The notes under the pieces were generated by a model that did not search any database, was not told the DNA's origin, and saw only the letters and a list, made by a program, of their open reading frames with translations. Made by a program: the position numbers and the translations under genes. DNA of 64,000 bases from Candidatus Hadersleviella danica (lineage in GTDB: Bacteria > Chloroflexota > Anaerolineae > Promineifilales > Promineifilaceae), in assembly GCA_016711405.1 (NCBI GenBank), contig JADJSZ010000012.1, forward strand, positions 62,001-126,000, written 5' to 3'. This document shows positions 8,156 to 14,885 of the stretch, piece by piece (positions within the stretch are counted from its first letter, which is position 1; each line of letters opens with the position of its first letter).

Positions 8156-9171
8156 GCCTTCAACATTTGCTTATACCGCTCTGGCTCTTCCTCGAAGATG
8201 TATTTGACCTCGGTGACGATGACCCCACTGCCGCCGATGGCGCGGAGTTCGCGGATGGCTTGGGCGAGGTGCGGCCGTTGCACAATAATGTTGATGGCGT
8301 ACCAATTGACCATGCTCTGAGTGGTGCCATTGTGCGGCACAACGGGGGAGATAGTCGGCCCTTGCAAGCCGCGAATGTGGGCATGGTCGAGCATCAGTTT
8401 GGCAATCGCTTGGGGCGATTCGCCGCGCACATTGGCCGTGACGGTGTAACACCCCTCTGCCCGCAAATGCGCCTCAAAATACTCGAGTAGTTCGCGGGCG
8501 ATGGCGAGGACTTCCGGCCGTTCGCGCAAACTCGCTTTGTTGCCCACCAACACCGCCTGCGAATGAACCAGCATCCCATCGCCCAACGGCTTGAGCTGAT
8601 TGTCGCGCAAGGTGGTGCCGCTGGAGACGAGGTCGGCAATCATGTCGGCGTAGCCAATGGCGGGGGCAATTTCCAGTGTGCCATCCGCCCGCACCAACTC
8701 GTGGGGGATGTCGTATTGGCTTAAAAAGCGGGCGGTGAGGTTGGGGTATTTGGTGGCCACCCGCAACGGCCGTCCTTCCCGCGCCAAAATAATCCGCGCC
8801 TGCCCTGCCAAATCATTGACATTCTCGACGGTGGCCCACGCCATCGGCACGGCGAGGTGCAGTTCGCAGTGGGAAATGTCGAGTTGGTCGTGCAAGACGA
8901 TAATTTCGGGGCATTGCGCCCCATTTTGGCATCGCTCCTCGAGCGAATCGAGGCCGACGATGGCAAAATCTATACTGCCCAATTGAATGCCGCGCACAAT
9001 GTCGTTTTGGCGTTGCCACACGGCCGTGACTCCCTTCAAGGCGGGAATGGTGGCCGTATATTGGCGCGGGTTGAGCCGCTGGACGGCCAACCCACACGCC
9101 TGTAAAAAGGCAAGTGAATCGGTCTCGAGTCGGCCGTTGCTAGGAATGGCGAAGCGGATATCTGTTCTCAT
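8140..9171 (-). CDS. hisG: ATP phosphoribosyltransferase, long form
   Basis: A 343-residue HisG catalysing the first, committed step of histidine synthesis. The N-terminal two-lobed catalytic part (MRTDIRFAIPSNGRL; GSIDFAIVGLDSLEE; the PRPP-loop region GYADMIADLVSSGTTLRDN at about 180-198) is followed by a C-terminal regulatory domain (ending GSGVIVTEVKYIFEEEPERY). It is therefore the long HisG type, normally feedback-inhibited by histidine and not needing HisZ. The last six residues come from the downstream repeat. No clear ribosome site precedes the ATG because a repeat block occupies 9177-9277. Transcription is probably controlled by the attenuator at 9289-9427. Confidence 0.93.
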   Translation of the reverse strand: MRTDIRFAIPSNGRLETDSLAFLQACGLAVQRLNPRQYTATIPALKGVTAVWQRQNDIVRGIQLGSIDFAIVGLDSLEERCQNGAQCPEIIVLHDQLDISHCELHLAVPMAWATVENVNDLAGQARIILAREGRPLRVATKYPNLTARFLSQYDIPHELVRADGTLEIAPAIGYADMIADLVSSGTTLRDNQLKPLGDGMLVHSQAVLVGNKASLRERPEVLAIARELLEYFEAHLRAEGCYTVTANVRGESPQAIAKLMLDHAHIRGLQGPTISPVVPHNGTTQSMVNWYAINIIVQRPHLAQAIRELRAIGGSGVIVTEVKYIFEEEPERYKQMLKAINNE

Positions 9172-9176
9172 AGTAG

Positions 9177-9277
9177 TGCTGAGTGCTGAGTGCAGTGAAT
9201 AAAGTACGAAGTACGAATTACGAAGTACGAAATTAGTCGAGGGCTATCGTACTTCGTATTTTGTAATTCGTACTTTT
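9177..9277. repeat. Word repeats in hisG leader (families D and A)
   Basis: gtgctgagt copies (9177-9195) are followed by a long hairpin of acgaagtacg words (9201-9277). The block separates the attenuator terminator from the hisG start codon and lies within the predicted 5' untranslated region. Confidence 0.75.
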
Positions 9278-9288
9278 AACCAATAACA

Positions 9289-9326
9289 ACAAAAAACGCC
9301 CTCCTCGGGGTTCCGAAGAGGGCGTT
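9289..9326 (-). terminator. Attenuator terminator of the his leader
   Basis: On the minus strand AACGCCCTCTTCGG, loop AACC, CCGAGGAGGGCGTT forms a 14-bp stem with one G-U pair, followed directly by TTTT. No gene ends upstream except the His-rich leader ORF, so it ends leader transcripts before hisG. Its 3' arm contains CCCGAGG, which is complementary to CCTCGGG in the leader ORF (9371-9377) and could form an antiterminator. Confidence 0.85.
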
Positions 9327-9361
9327 GCGTTTTGCCAAAAAAGTTTGCCAACCAGCCAACA

Positions 9362-9427
9362 CTACCACGACCCGAGGGTGTGTGATGGGTAGGGATGGTG
9401 ATGGTGGGTGGTTGTGCAGGACATCAT
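9362..9427 (-). CDS. hisL: Histidine operon leader peptide
   Basis: A 21-codon ORF, ATG ATG ... TAG, in which codons 8-11 are CAC CAT CAC CAT and codon 16 is CAC: five histidines, giving the motif HHHHPYPSH. It precedes a strong terminator by about 35 bases, and the next genes on the strand are hisG and hisD. This is the layout of classical ribosome-mediated attenuation: stalling at His codons when charged tRNA-His is scarce would free CCTCGGG to pair with the terminator arm. I see no Shine-Dalgarno sequence; initiation may be leaderless. Too short for most gene finders. Confidence 0.82.
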   Translation of the reverse strand: MMSCTTTHHHHPYPSHTLGSW

Positions 9428-9436
9428 AACGCGGGC

Positions 9437-9466
9437 AGTTTAGCACAAGGGGGGAGGGAGGGGCAA
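9437..9466 (-). promoter_or_regulatory. Candidate promoter of the his leader transcript
   Basis: TTGCCC (9461-9466), 18-bp spacer, TAAACT (9437-9442). Both boxes match the sigma-70 consensus at four of six positions. Transcription would start within a few bases of the leader ATG at 9427. Confidence 0.4.
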
Positions 9467-9632
9467 CCAGCAAAAATGATAAAATTCGGAGCCGGGCGGG
9501 GGTGACCCTCGCCCCGTGCGTACTTTCCTCAATTTGGAACGCACGGTGTCTGCTCACTTGCGCTGAAGTATGATAGATAGCTTTCCCAGTAACCAATAAC
9601 CAATAACTAGTAACCAATAATCCACCCTCCCC

Positions 9633-10985
9633 ATGCGCGAACTCTCCCACCTCATCCAAAGCATCCCCTCCTCGGCCACAGTGGCCATTGCTGACAAAGC
9701 CAACGCCCTGCGCGCGGCCGGGCACAATGTCATTGCCCTTGCCGGGGGCGACCCCGATTTTGCGACGGCGCCGCATATTGTGGAAGCGGCTATACAAGCC
9801 ATGCACGCGGGCAAAACCAACTACCCCGCTCCCTCCAAAGGCATCATGGTGGCGATGGAAGCCATCGCCGAAAAGGTGTTGGCCGATAGCGGCCGAACCA
9901 TCAACCCGGCCAGCGATGTGATAATCACTCCCGGCGGCAAGTGGGGCTTGGCTCTCGCCTTGTGGAGCATCCTCAACACGGGCGATGAGGTGCTCTATTT
10001 AGAACCTGCGTGGGTTTCCTATGTGCCGCTCATCCGCATGGCGGGGGGTGTGCCCGTGGCCGTGGGGCTAGATGGGGCGGATAACTTTCGCATCACGGCC
10101 GAACAACTCACCGCCCACATCACCCCGCGCACCAAAGCCATCATGGTCAACAGCCCCAGCAACCCCACAGGGCGGGTGATGACGGCCGCAGAGGCGCAAG
10201 CCATCGCCCAAGTGGCCAACGAACACGATTTGTTCGTCATTTCCGACGAGTTGTACGAAAAATTGGTCTTCGACGGCCGTCAACACATCTCTTTGATGGG
10301 TTTGCCCGGCATGGACGAACGCACCCTGACCGTCAATGGCCTCTCCAAAGGGTACGCCATGACGGGTTGGCGGCTGGGTTGGTTGGTGGGGCCAACGGCC
10401 GTGCTTAAACTGGCCGCCAAAATGCACAGCCAAACCCTGACCTCGGCCGCCCATTTTACGATGTACGCGGCCGTGGCCGCCCTGCGCGGTCCCCAAGAAC
10501 AAGTCGCCCACATGCGCGATGCGTATCAGGCGCGGCGGGATTTCATCGTGCCCGCCCTAAACGCCCTGCCCGGCATCGAATGCCCCATGATTGAAGGCGC
10601 CTTTTACGTGATGCCCCACTTCCCCCACTCCTCGCGCAACAGCGTCGAACTGGCCGAGGCGTTGCTGGAAAAAGCGGGCGTGGCGGGCACCCCCGGCCTC
10701 GCCTTCGGCCCCAGCGCCGAAAAACGGGTGCGCTTCTCCATCGCCACCGCCCTGAGCGATTTGGAACAAGCTGTGGAGCGGATGGCTAAAATTGCGGAAG
10801 AGTTAGTCATTTGTCATTTGTCACTTGTCATTTGTCATTTGCCATTTGCCGCCCCTCTGCTCCCCTGCTCCCCCGCTCTCCCTCCCCATGCGCGTTGCTC
10901 TCATCGGCCCCACCTACCCCTTTCGGGGGGGCATTGCCCACCACACCACCTTGCTGGCGCAACAATTGCGCCACGCGGGGGATGA
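9633..10985 (+). CDS. Class I PLP-dependent aminotransferase (aspartate type)
   Basis: A fold-type I aminotransferase. GGDPDFATAPHI, SPSNPTGRVM, SDELYEKL and the Schiff-base lysine in NGLSKGYAMTGWRLGW (about residue 238) are clear, and the substrate-carboxylate Arg lies in KRVRFSIA. The enzyme proper ends near residue 389 (MAKIAEE). After that the frame runs into tandem gtcatttgtcatttgtc words (LVICHLSLVICHLPF) and on into the next gene in another frame, giving a tail of about 60 residues and a 98-bp overlap. The original stop seems to have been lost when the repeat arrived, or by a base error. The substrate is not determinable; aspartate or branched relatives are possible. Confidence 0.88.
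   Translation: MRELSHLIQSIPSSATVAIADKANALRAAGHNVIALAGGDPDFATAPHIVEAAIQAMHAGKTNYPAPSKGIMVAMEAIAEKVLADSGRTINPASDVIITPGGKWGLALALWSILNTGDEVLYLEPAWVSYVPLIRMAGGVPVAVGLDGADNFRITAEQLTAHITPRTKAIMVNSPSNPTGRVMTAAEAQAIAQVANEHDLFVISDELYEKLVFDGRQHISLMGLPGMDERTLTVNGLSKGYAMTGWRLGWLVGPTAVLKLAAKMHSQTLTSAAHFTMYAAVAALRGPQEQVAHMRDAYQARRDFIVPALNALPGIECPMIEGAFYVMPHFPHSSRNSVELAEALLEKAGVAGTPGLAFGPSAEKRVRFSIATALSDLEQAVERMAKIAEELVICHLSLVICHLPFAAPLLPCSPALPPHARCSHRPHLPLSGGHCPPHHLAGATIAPRGG
10806..10886. repeat. gtcatttgtc (family K) and cccctctgctcc (family H) words
   Basis: Five copies of tcatttgtcatt are followed by four of cccctgctcc. Translated as the C-terminal tail of the aminotransferase, and abutting the start codon of the glycosyltransferase at 10888. 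Confidence 0.8.
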
Positions 10986-12006
10986 GGTGCTGTTTATTTC
11001 GTTTACACGCCAATACCCGCTCTGGCTGTACGGCCGCGACTACAAAGACCCCAGCCAGCACCCGCTCACGGCCGAGACCGAATACCTGCTCGATTCCATC
11101 AACCCGCTGAGTTGGTGGCGCACCCTGCGCCGCATCGCCGCATGGCAACCCGAGATGGTCGTCTTGCCGTGGTGGGTTCCCTTTTGGGCGCCTGTGTGGG
11201 GGTATTTGGGCTGGGGGGTCAAGCGGTTGCGCCCCGCGCCGCGCCTTGTGTTCATCGGCCACAACATTTTGCCGCACGAACCGAGTTGGCTGGATGTGCC
11301 TGCGGTGCGGTTTGCCCTCGGCCGTGCGGATGGTTTTGTGGTTCATTCAGCCGAGCAAGCGGCCATCTTGCACCGCCTGTGGCCGCAAGCCCGTGTCGTC
11401 GTCACCCCTCTGCCCACCTATGCCGCGCTGGCCGATTCGGCCGCGCCCCTGCCCATGCCCCTGCCCGAAGATTGCCCCATTTTGCTCTTTTGCGGGATGG
11501 TACGGCCGTATAAGGGCCTCGATGTGTTGCTGGAGGCGTTGCCGCTGGTGCTGACCCAGCAAAAAGTTCATTTGGCGGTGGTGGGGGATTTTTGGGGGGG
11601 CACGGCCGACTATGAGGCGCAAATCGACCGTTTGGGCATTGCCGCACAGGTGACGCTCCACAACGCCTACGTGCCCAACGAGGTGCTGGCCACCTATGTC
11701 CAACGCGCCAACGTGGTTGTGTTGCCTTACCGTAGTGCCACCCAGAGCGCGGTCGTGCAAACGGCGTTTGGGCTGGGCACGCCTGTCATTACCACGGCCG
11801 TGGGCGGCTTGGCTGAGGCGGTGCAGGATGGGGTGACAGGGTTGGTTGTGCCCGCCGAGAATGTGGCAGGGCTGGCGGCGGCCGTCAATCGCTACTTGGC
11901 CGAAGGGCTAGAGGCTCCCTTCCGCCAGCACATCCGCGCCCACCAAGCCCAATTCTCATGGGCGAATTTGGTGGCCGTTTTGCATGAACTAAAAAATAAC
12001 GAATAA
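10888..12006 (+). CDS. Family 4 glycosyltransferase
   Basis: A 372-residue GT-B glycosyltransferase. MRVALIGPTYPFRGGIAHHT begins the N-terminal Rossmann domain with its glycine-rich acceptor loop. The C-terminal domain has FCGMVRPYKGLDVLLEALPL, VVLPYRSATQSAVVQTAFG (the E/S..G.V.lEA region of GT4, here Q-S-A-V-V-Q-T-A) and TAVGGLAEAVQDGVTGLVV. Donor and acceptor sugars are unknown. I start at 10888, because the longer frame is translated repeat. The C-terminus KNNE and the TAA stop are supplied by an aataacgaataac repeat. Probably cotranscribed with the aminotransferase. Confidence 0.85.
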   Translation: MRVALIGPTYPFRGGIAHHTTLLAQQLRHAGDEVLFISFTRQYPLWLYGRDYKDPSQHPLTAETEYLLDSINPLSWWRTLRRIAAWQPEMVVLPWWVPFWAPVWGYLGWGVKRLRPAPRLVFIGHNILPHEPSWLDVPAVRFALGRADGFVVHSAEQAAILHRLWPQARVVVTPLPTYAALADSAAPLPMPLPEDCPILLFCGMVRPYKGLDVLLEALPLVLTQQKVHLAVVGDFWGGTADYEAQIDRLGIAAQVTLHNAYVPNEVLATYVQRANVVVLPYRSATQSAVVQTAFGLGTPVITTAVGGLAEAVQDGVTGLVVPAENVAGLAAAVNRYLAEGLEAPFRQHIRAHQAQFSWANLVAVLHELKNNE

Positions 12007-12030
12007 CGAATAACCAGTAACATCCCTCTC

Positions 12031-12992
12031 TCATTCCACCAATTCCGCAAAAACAACAATGCGCTTGTTGTTGATGAGATACGGGTAGCACGAAATTAGG
12101 GTCAGGCTGGCATGGTCGGTGGGTTCCATCACCCACACATCGGTGGGGCTGACCACCTGAATTTCGTTGACCACGTAGGTATAATTTTCACTTCCTGTGC
12201 CAATCGTGACCTCATCCCCCGGAGCCAATTTGTCGAGATGGCGGAAAATTTCGCCGTAAATATCATTGTGCGCGGAAAGCACCACATTGCCCAATTGCCC
12301 CGGCTGGGCCGAGCCGATGTGGTGGCCAACCCCTTTCTTGAGTTGTTCCCAATCATCCCCTTGCACGACGGGCGCACTGACCCCAATGGAGCCAATGCTG
12401 ATGAGGCGGGGCTGTTCGGCGCTGGGGTGGGCAAGGGGGGCGGCACATAGGCGGCCAAGAGGGGTTGGAGGTGTTCGGGGATTTCGCCCGCTTCGCCGGG
12501 TTGGGGCGGCCGACCAGCTACTGGCGGCCGATGCCCCGTGGGCAACACAACGGCCGTAATCAGCGGCGGCCGTGTGGGGGTGGGCACGGCCGCCAAACCC
12601 CCATTGGCCACTTGCCCTTGGGCCGCGGCCGAATCCGCATTTAAATCGCGCACGGTGCTATAAAGCGAGACAAGCACGGCCACCAAGCCAACCACCGCGC
12701 CAATCTCGACCAGCACCAGCAACACATTGCTCATCCAACGCCAGTTGAGCCGCCAGCGGGAGGGGGTTTCGGCCGTGGGGGGGGGGGCACTGCTGTAGCG
12801 GCGCATGGCTCCCGTGGGCACGGCCGACGGCCGTACAAGCTGGGGCGTGGGGTTGGGGGGAGCCAAATCGGCCGCATCCACCACCCGCCCCTGCTCCTTC
12901 AGCCGCTGGAGCCGCCGCTGGCGCAGGGCGCGTTTTTTGCGGTACAACGCTTGCTCTAGCTCCTCCACAGAGAGTTTGTCTAAACGGTTCAT
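12031..12992 (-). CDS. Sortase family transpeptidase (frameshifted)
   Basis: Two overlapping frames make one protein. The N-terminal part (12992 to about 12435) has a basic coiled coil (ELEQALYRKKRALRQRRLQR), a proline-rich stretch, one membrane helix (MSNVLLVLVEIGAVVGL) and another Pro-rich linker. The C-terminal part is the sortase fold, with catalytic His in VVLSAHNDIYG, Cys in LTLISCYPY and Arg in INNKRIVVF all present. The frames join at a run of six C (minus strand) near 12434; one more C gives LAHPSAEQPRLISIGSIG and restores the whole protein, so a sequence error is likelier than decay. Sortase class cannot be fixed. No LPXTG substrate is visible nearby. Confidence 0.8.
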
Positions 12993-13007
12993 AGGAAAGG
13001 GAGTTAT

Positions 13008-13222
13008 TGGTTACTGGTTATTCGTTATTGGTTCGTAGTATACCAGCACATGGATAGACCAATAACCAATAACCAATGTAACTATTCAGATAGAGATAAG
13101 AGATAGAGATAGAGGAGAACTCAGTTGTTCAGCCTATCGTGTTTCCTCTATCTCTATCTCTACACTCTATCTTGACCCACCTGAATAGTTACTCGTAACG
13201 AATAACGAATAACCAGTAGTAC
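13008..13222. repeat. Family B words flanking a MITE
   Basis: taaccaataac and its complement lie at 13008-13077 and 13193-13222. The 115-bp element at 13078-13192 has landed between them, so the two parts may once have been one hairpin. Confidence 0.7.
13078..13192. mobile_element. 115-bp MITE with GTAACTATTCAG ends (copy 1)
   Basis: Perfect 12-bp terminal inverted repeats GTAACTATTCAG at 13078-13089 and its complement at 13181-13192. The interior is a palindrome of gagatagagatagagg words around a unique core. Nearly identical to the copy at 33295-33409. No target duplication is visible here, perhaps because it lies in repeated DNA. GTAA ends are typical of IS66-family elements; there is no room for a transposase. 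Confidence 0.85.
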
Positions 13223-13226
13223 CCAG

Positions 13227-14084
13227 ATGTTCGCTTTACTTTTAGGAAATATGCAAGATGGCGGGTTGCCCCATGCGGGATGTGTCTGTGGCAATTGCAC
13301 GGCCGCACGCCGCCCCGACTTCCCACCCCATTATGTGACCAGTTTGGCGGTGGTGGATGAGCGGCAAACGCCACCAGCCGTTTATGTGTTGGATGCCTCG
13401 CCCGACATTAAGCACCAGTTGCACCTGTTGGCTCCGTGGCTGGGGGCGCACCCCAGCCAACCACACCGTCTGCGCCAACCCGACGGAATTTTCCTGACCC
13501 ACGGCCACATGGGGCATGTGGATGGGCTGGCGCAATTGGGCAAGGAGGCGATGAATGTTCAACAATTGCCTGTCTATGCGTCGCCTGTGTTGGGGGAGTT
13601 GGTGGTGGAGAATGGGTTGTGGCGGCCGTGGGCGCATCAGTTGGTTCTGCGGCCGTTGACGGCCGCAAAACCCATCACCCTTGCCCCCGATTTAACCATC
13701 ACCCCCCACCTTGTGCCCCACCGCGACGAGTGGGGCACGGGCACATTTGGCTTTGAGATACGCGGCCCCCACCGTTCGCTCTTTTATGTGCCCGACATTG
13801 ACCATTGGAACCAGTGGCCAGCGGCCGAGGAGATTTTGGGGCGGGTAGATGTGGCCATTGTGGATGCGACTTTTTACAGCACCACCGAACTACACCGCCA
13901 AATAGCCATTCCCCATGCGACCATCCCCGAAACATTGCAACTATGGCAAAATTTGCCGAGTCAGTTGGTGCTGACCCATTTTAACCACACCAACCCTGTG
14001 CTAGACCCAACCAGCGCGGCGCGGGCGGCCGTCACGGCCGCTGGGGCAACAATTGGTGCTGTTGGGTTGCGCTGGGAACTCTGA
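13227..14084 (+). CDS. PqqB-like MBL-fold metallohydrolase
   Basis: A 285-residue metallo-beta-lactamase-fold protein. The metal motif is LTHGHMGHVDGL (about residues 91-102, HxHxxHxxG), with a later Asp in VPDIDHW and a final His in LTHFNHTNP. The N-terminus QDGGLPHAGCVCGNC resembles PqqB, including its cysteine pair. No pqq genes are present, so a role in pyrroloquinoline quinone synthesis is not implied; orphan PqqB-like hydrolases are common and of unknown substrate. It faces the HIT gene across four bases. Confidence 0.8.
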   Translation: MFALLLGNMQDGGLPHAGCVCGNCTAARRPDFPPHYVTSLAVVDERQTPPAVYVLDASPDIKHQLHLLAPWLGAHPSQPHRLRQPDGIFLTHGHMGHVDGLAQLGKEAMNVQQLPVYASPVLGELVVENGLWRPWAHQLVLRPLTAAKPITLAPDLTITPHLVPHRDEWGTGTFGFEIRGPHRSLFYVPDIDHWNQWPAAEEILGRVDVAIVDATFYSTTELHRQIAIPHATIPETLQLWQNLPSQLVLTHFNHTNPVLDPTSAARAAVTAAGATIGAVGLRWEL

Positions 14085-14088
14085 GCGA

Positions 14089-14472
14089 TTACGGCTCAGG
14101 CTCGCCGACCAGATGAAAGTGGACGACGGGCACATCTTGAAAACGGCCGCCATTCACAATGAGGCGGTAGCCCGCCCCCAACTGCAATTGGGCGACGAGT
14201 TGCTGGCTGGCGTGGAGCAAGTCGGGCCAAAAGGCGGCCGTGGGGGGAATATCCAACAAACTGGCATAGGCTTGTTTGGGCACAAGCAAGATATGGATAG
14301 GGTAGCTAGGCTGGGGGTGGGCGAACGCCAGCACGTGGTCGCTCTCGTATAATCGTTGCACAGGCAGTAACCGATGGAGATGGCGCACGGCCGTGGCCAT
14401 AAAAAAACGGCCGCCTCGTGACCGAGCCAGCCGCAATCCCAAACGCCCCATCCAAACTCTAAAATGGGCCAT
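14089..14472 (-). CDS. HIT family protein with incomplete histidine triad
   Basis: A 127-residue HIT-domain protein (ESDHVLAFAHPQPSYPIHILLVPK; NGGRFQDVPVVHFHLVG). HIT hydrolases cleave nucleoside phosphoramidates, Ap4A or AMP-lysine. The usual H-x-H-x-H-x-x reads V-V-H-F-H-L-V, so the first triad His is Val, while the central catalytic His is kept. I start at MAHFRVW (14472), two bases after the stop of the preceding 73-residue ORF, implying translational coupling; longer starts would overlap that gene. The N-terminal 25 residues are basic and atypical. Confidence 0.75.
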   Translation of the reverse strand: MAHFRVWMGRLGLRLARSRGGRFFMATAVRHLHRLLPVQRLYESDHVLAFAHPQPSYPIHILLVPKQAYASLLDIPPTAAFWPDLLHASQQLVAQLQLGAGYRLIVNGGRFQDVPVVHFHLVGEPEP

Positions 14473-14473
14473 C

Positions 14474-14695
14474 CTACGGCCCAAACATATCCAACACAGG
14501 CGCATACATCGCCTTACACCCACCAATACAAGAGCAACCATCGGGTGGCAAAGTGGGTACGGTATCAAATTCATACACCCCTTCGATGGCTACACAAACG
14601 GGACAAGCCTCGCCCGGAACCAAAATCCGCACCTTTGTCGCTAATCCCGCCTTAATTTTTTTGAGTCCCTCTTCGTGTTGCTGTACAGTTAGCAT
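14474..14695 (-). CDS. Small cysteine-rich protein, unknown function
   Basis: A 73-residue ORF (MLTVQQHEEGLKKIKAGL...). The middle, GEACPVCVAIEGVYEFD, and DGCSCIGGCKAMYAP hold five cysteines that could bind zinc. The CPVC..ieG.y pattern recalls the C-terminal ribbon of phage head-morphogenesis proteins, but nothing else phage-like is nearby, so I give no function. It ends two bases before the HIT start codon and is probably translated with it. Confidence 0.6.
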   Translation of the reverse strand: MLTVQQHEEGLKKIKAGLATKVRILVPGEACPVCVAIEGVYEFDTVPTLPPDGCSCIGGCKAMYAPVLDMFGP

Positions 14696-14704
14696 AATAT
14701 CTCC

Positions 14705-14882
14705 ACAAAAGTTATTCGTTACTGGTTATTCGTTACTCAGCACTCAGCAATTATCTTCTCTGGTGAATTTTAGTGGCAACCCCGCCGCTGGGCAAACTGG
14801 TTAAGTAGAAAGCTGTAAGCTGTAAGCCATAAGCCGTAAGCAGCACTCAACACTCAACACTCAACACTCAGCACTCAACACT
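14705..14882. repeat. Intergenic word blocks B, D and Q
   Basis: aaagttattcgttactgg words (14708-14738), cactcagca (14735-14750), then agctgtaagctgtaagcc (14808-14841) and four cactcaacactc copies (14844-14882). I see no gene in these 180 bases. The block ends next to the permease start. Confidence 0.75.
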
Positions 14883-14885
14883 CCT

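Noticed and set aside
9276..9806. A 176-residue minus-strand ORF as the gene served by the terminator at 9289-9326
   Set aside because: It lies mostly opposite the aminotransferase N-terminus, has no domain, and the His-rich leader ORF explains the terminator better.
12360..12440. Programmed frameshift in the sortase gene
   Set aside because: There is a C6 run but no slippery heptamer with a downstream structure, and many unrelated genes show the same kind of homopolymer break.
13078..13192. Tandem-word regions as CRISPR arrays
   Set aside because: Words are 7-16 bases, degenerate, and arranged as inverted arms without uniform spacers. No cas genes are present.
13227..14084. PQQ biosynthesis locus
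   Set aside because: Only the PqqB-like hydrolase is present; no pqqA, C, D or E lies nearby.
14474..14695. Prophage remnant
   Set aside because: Only one small protein has a phage-like cysteine motif. There is no integrase, capsid or terminase in the window.
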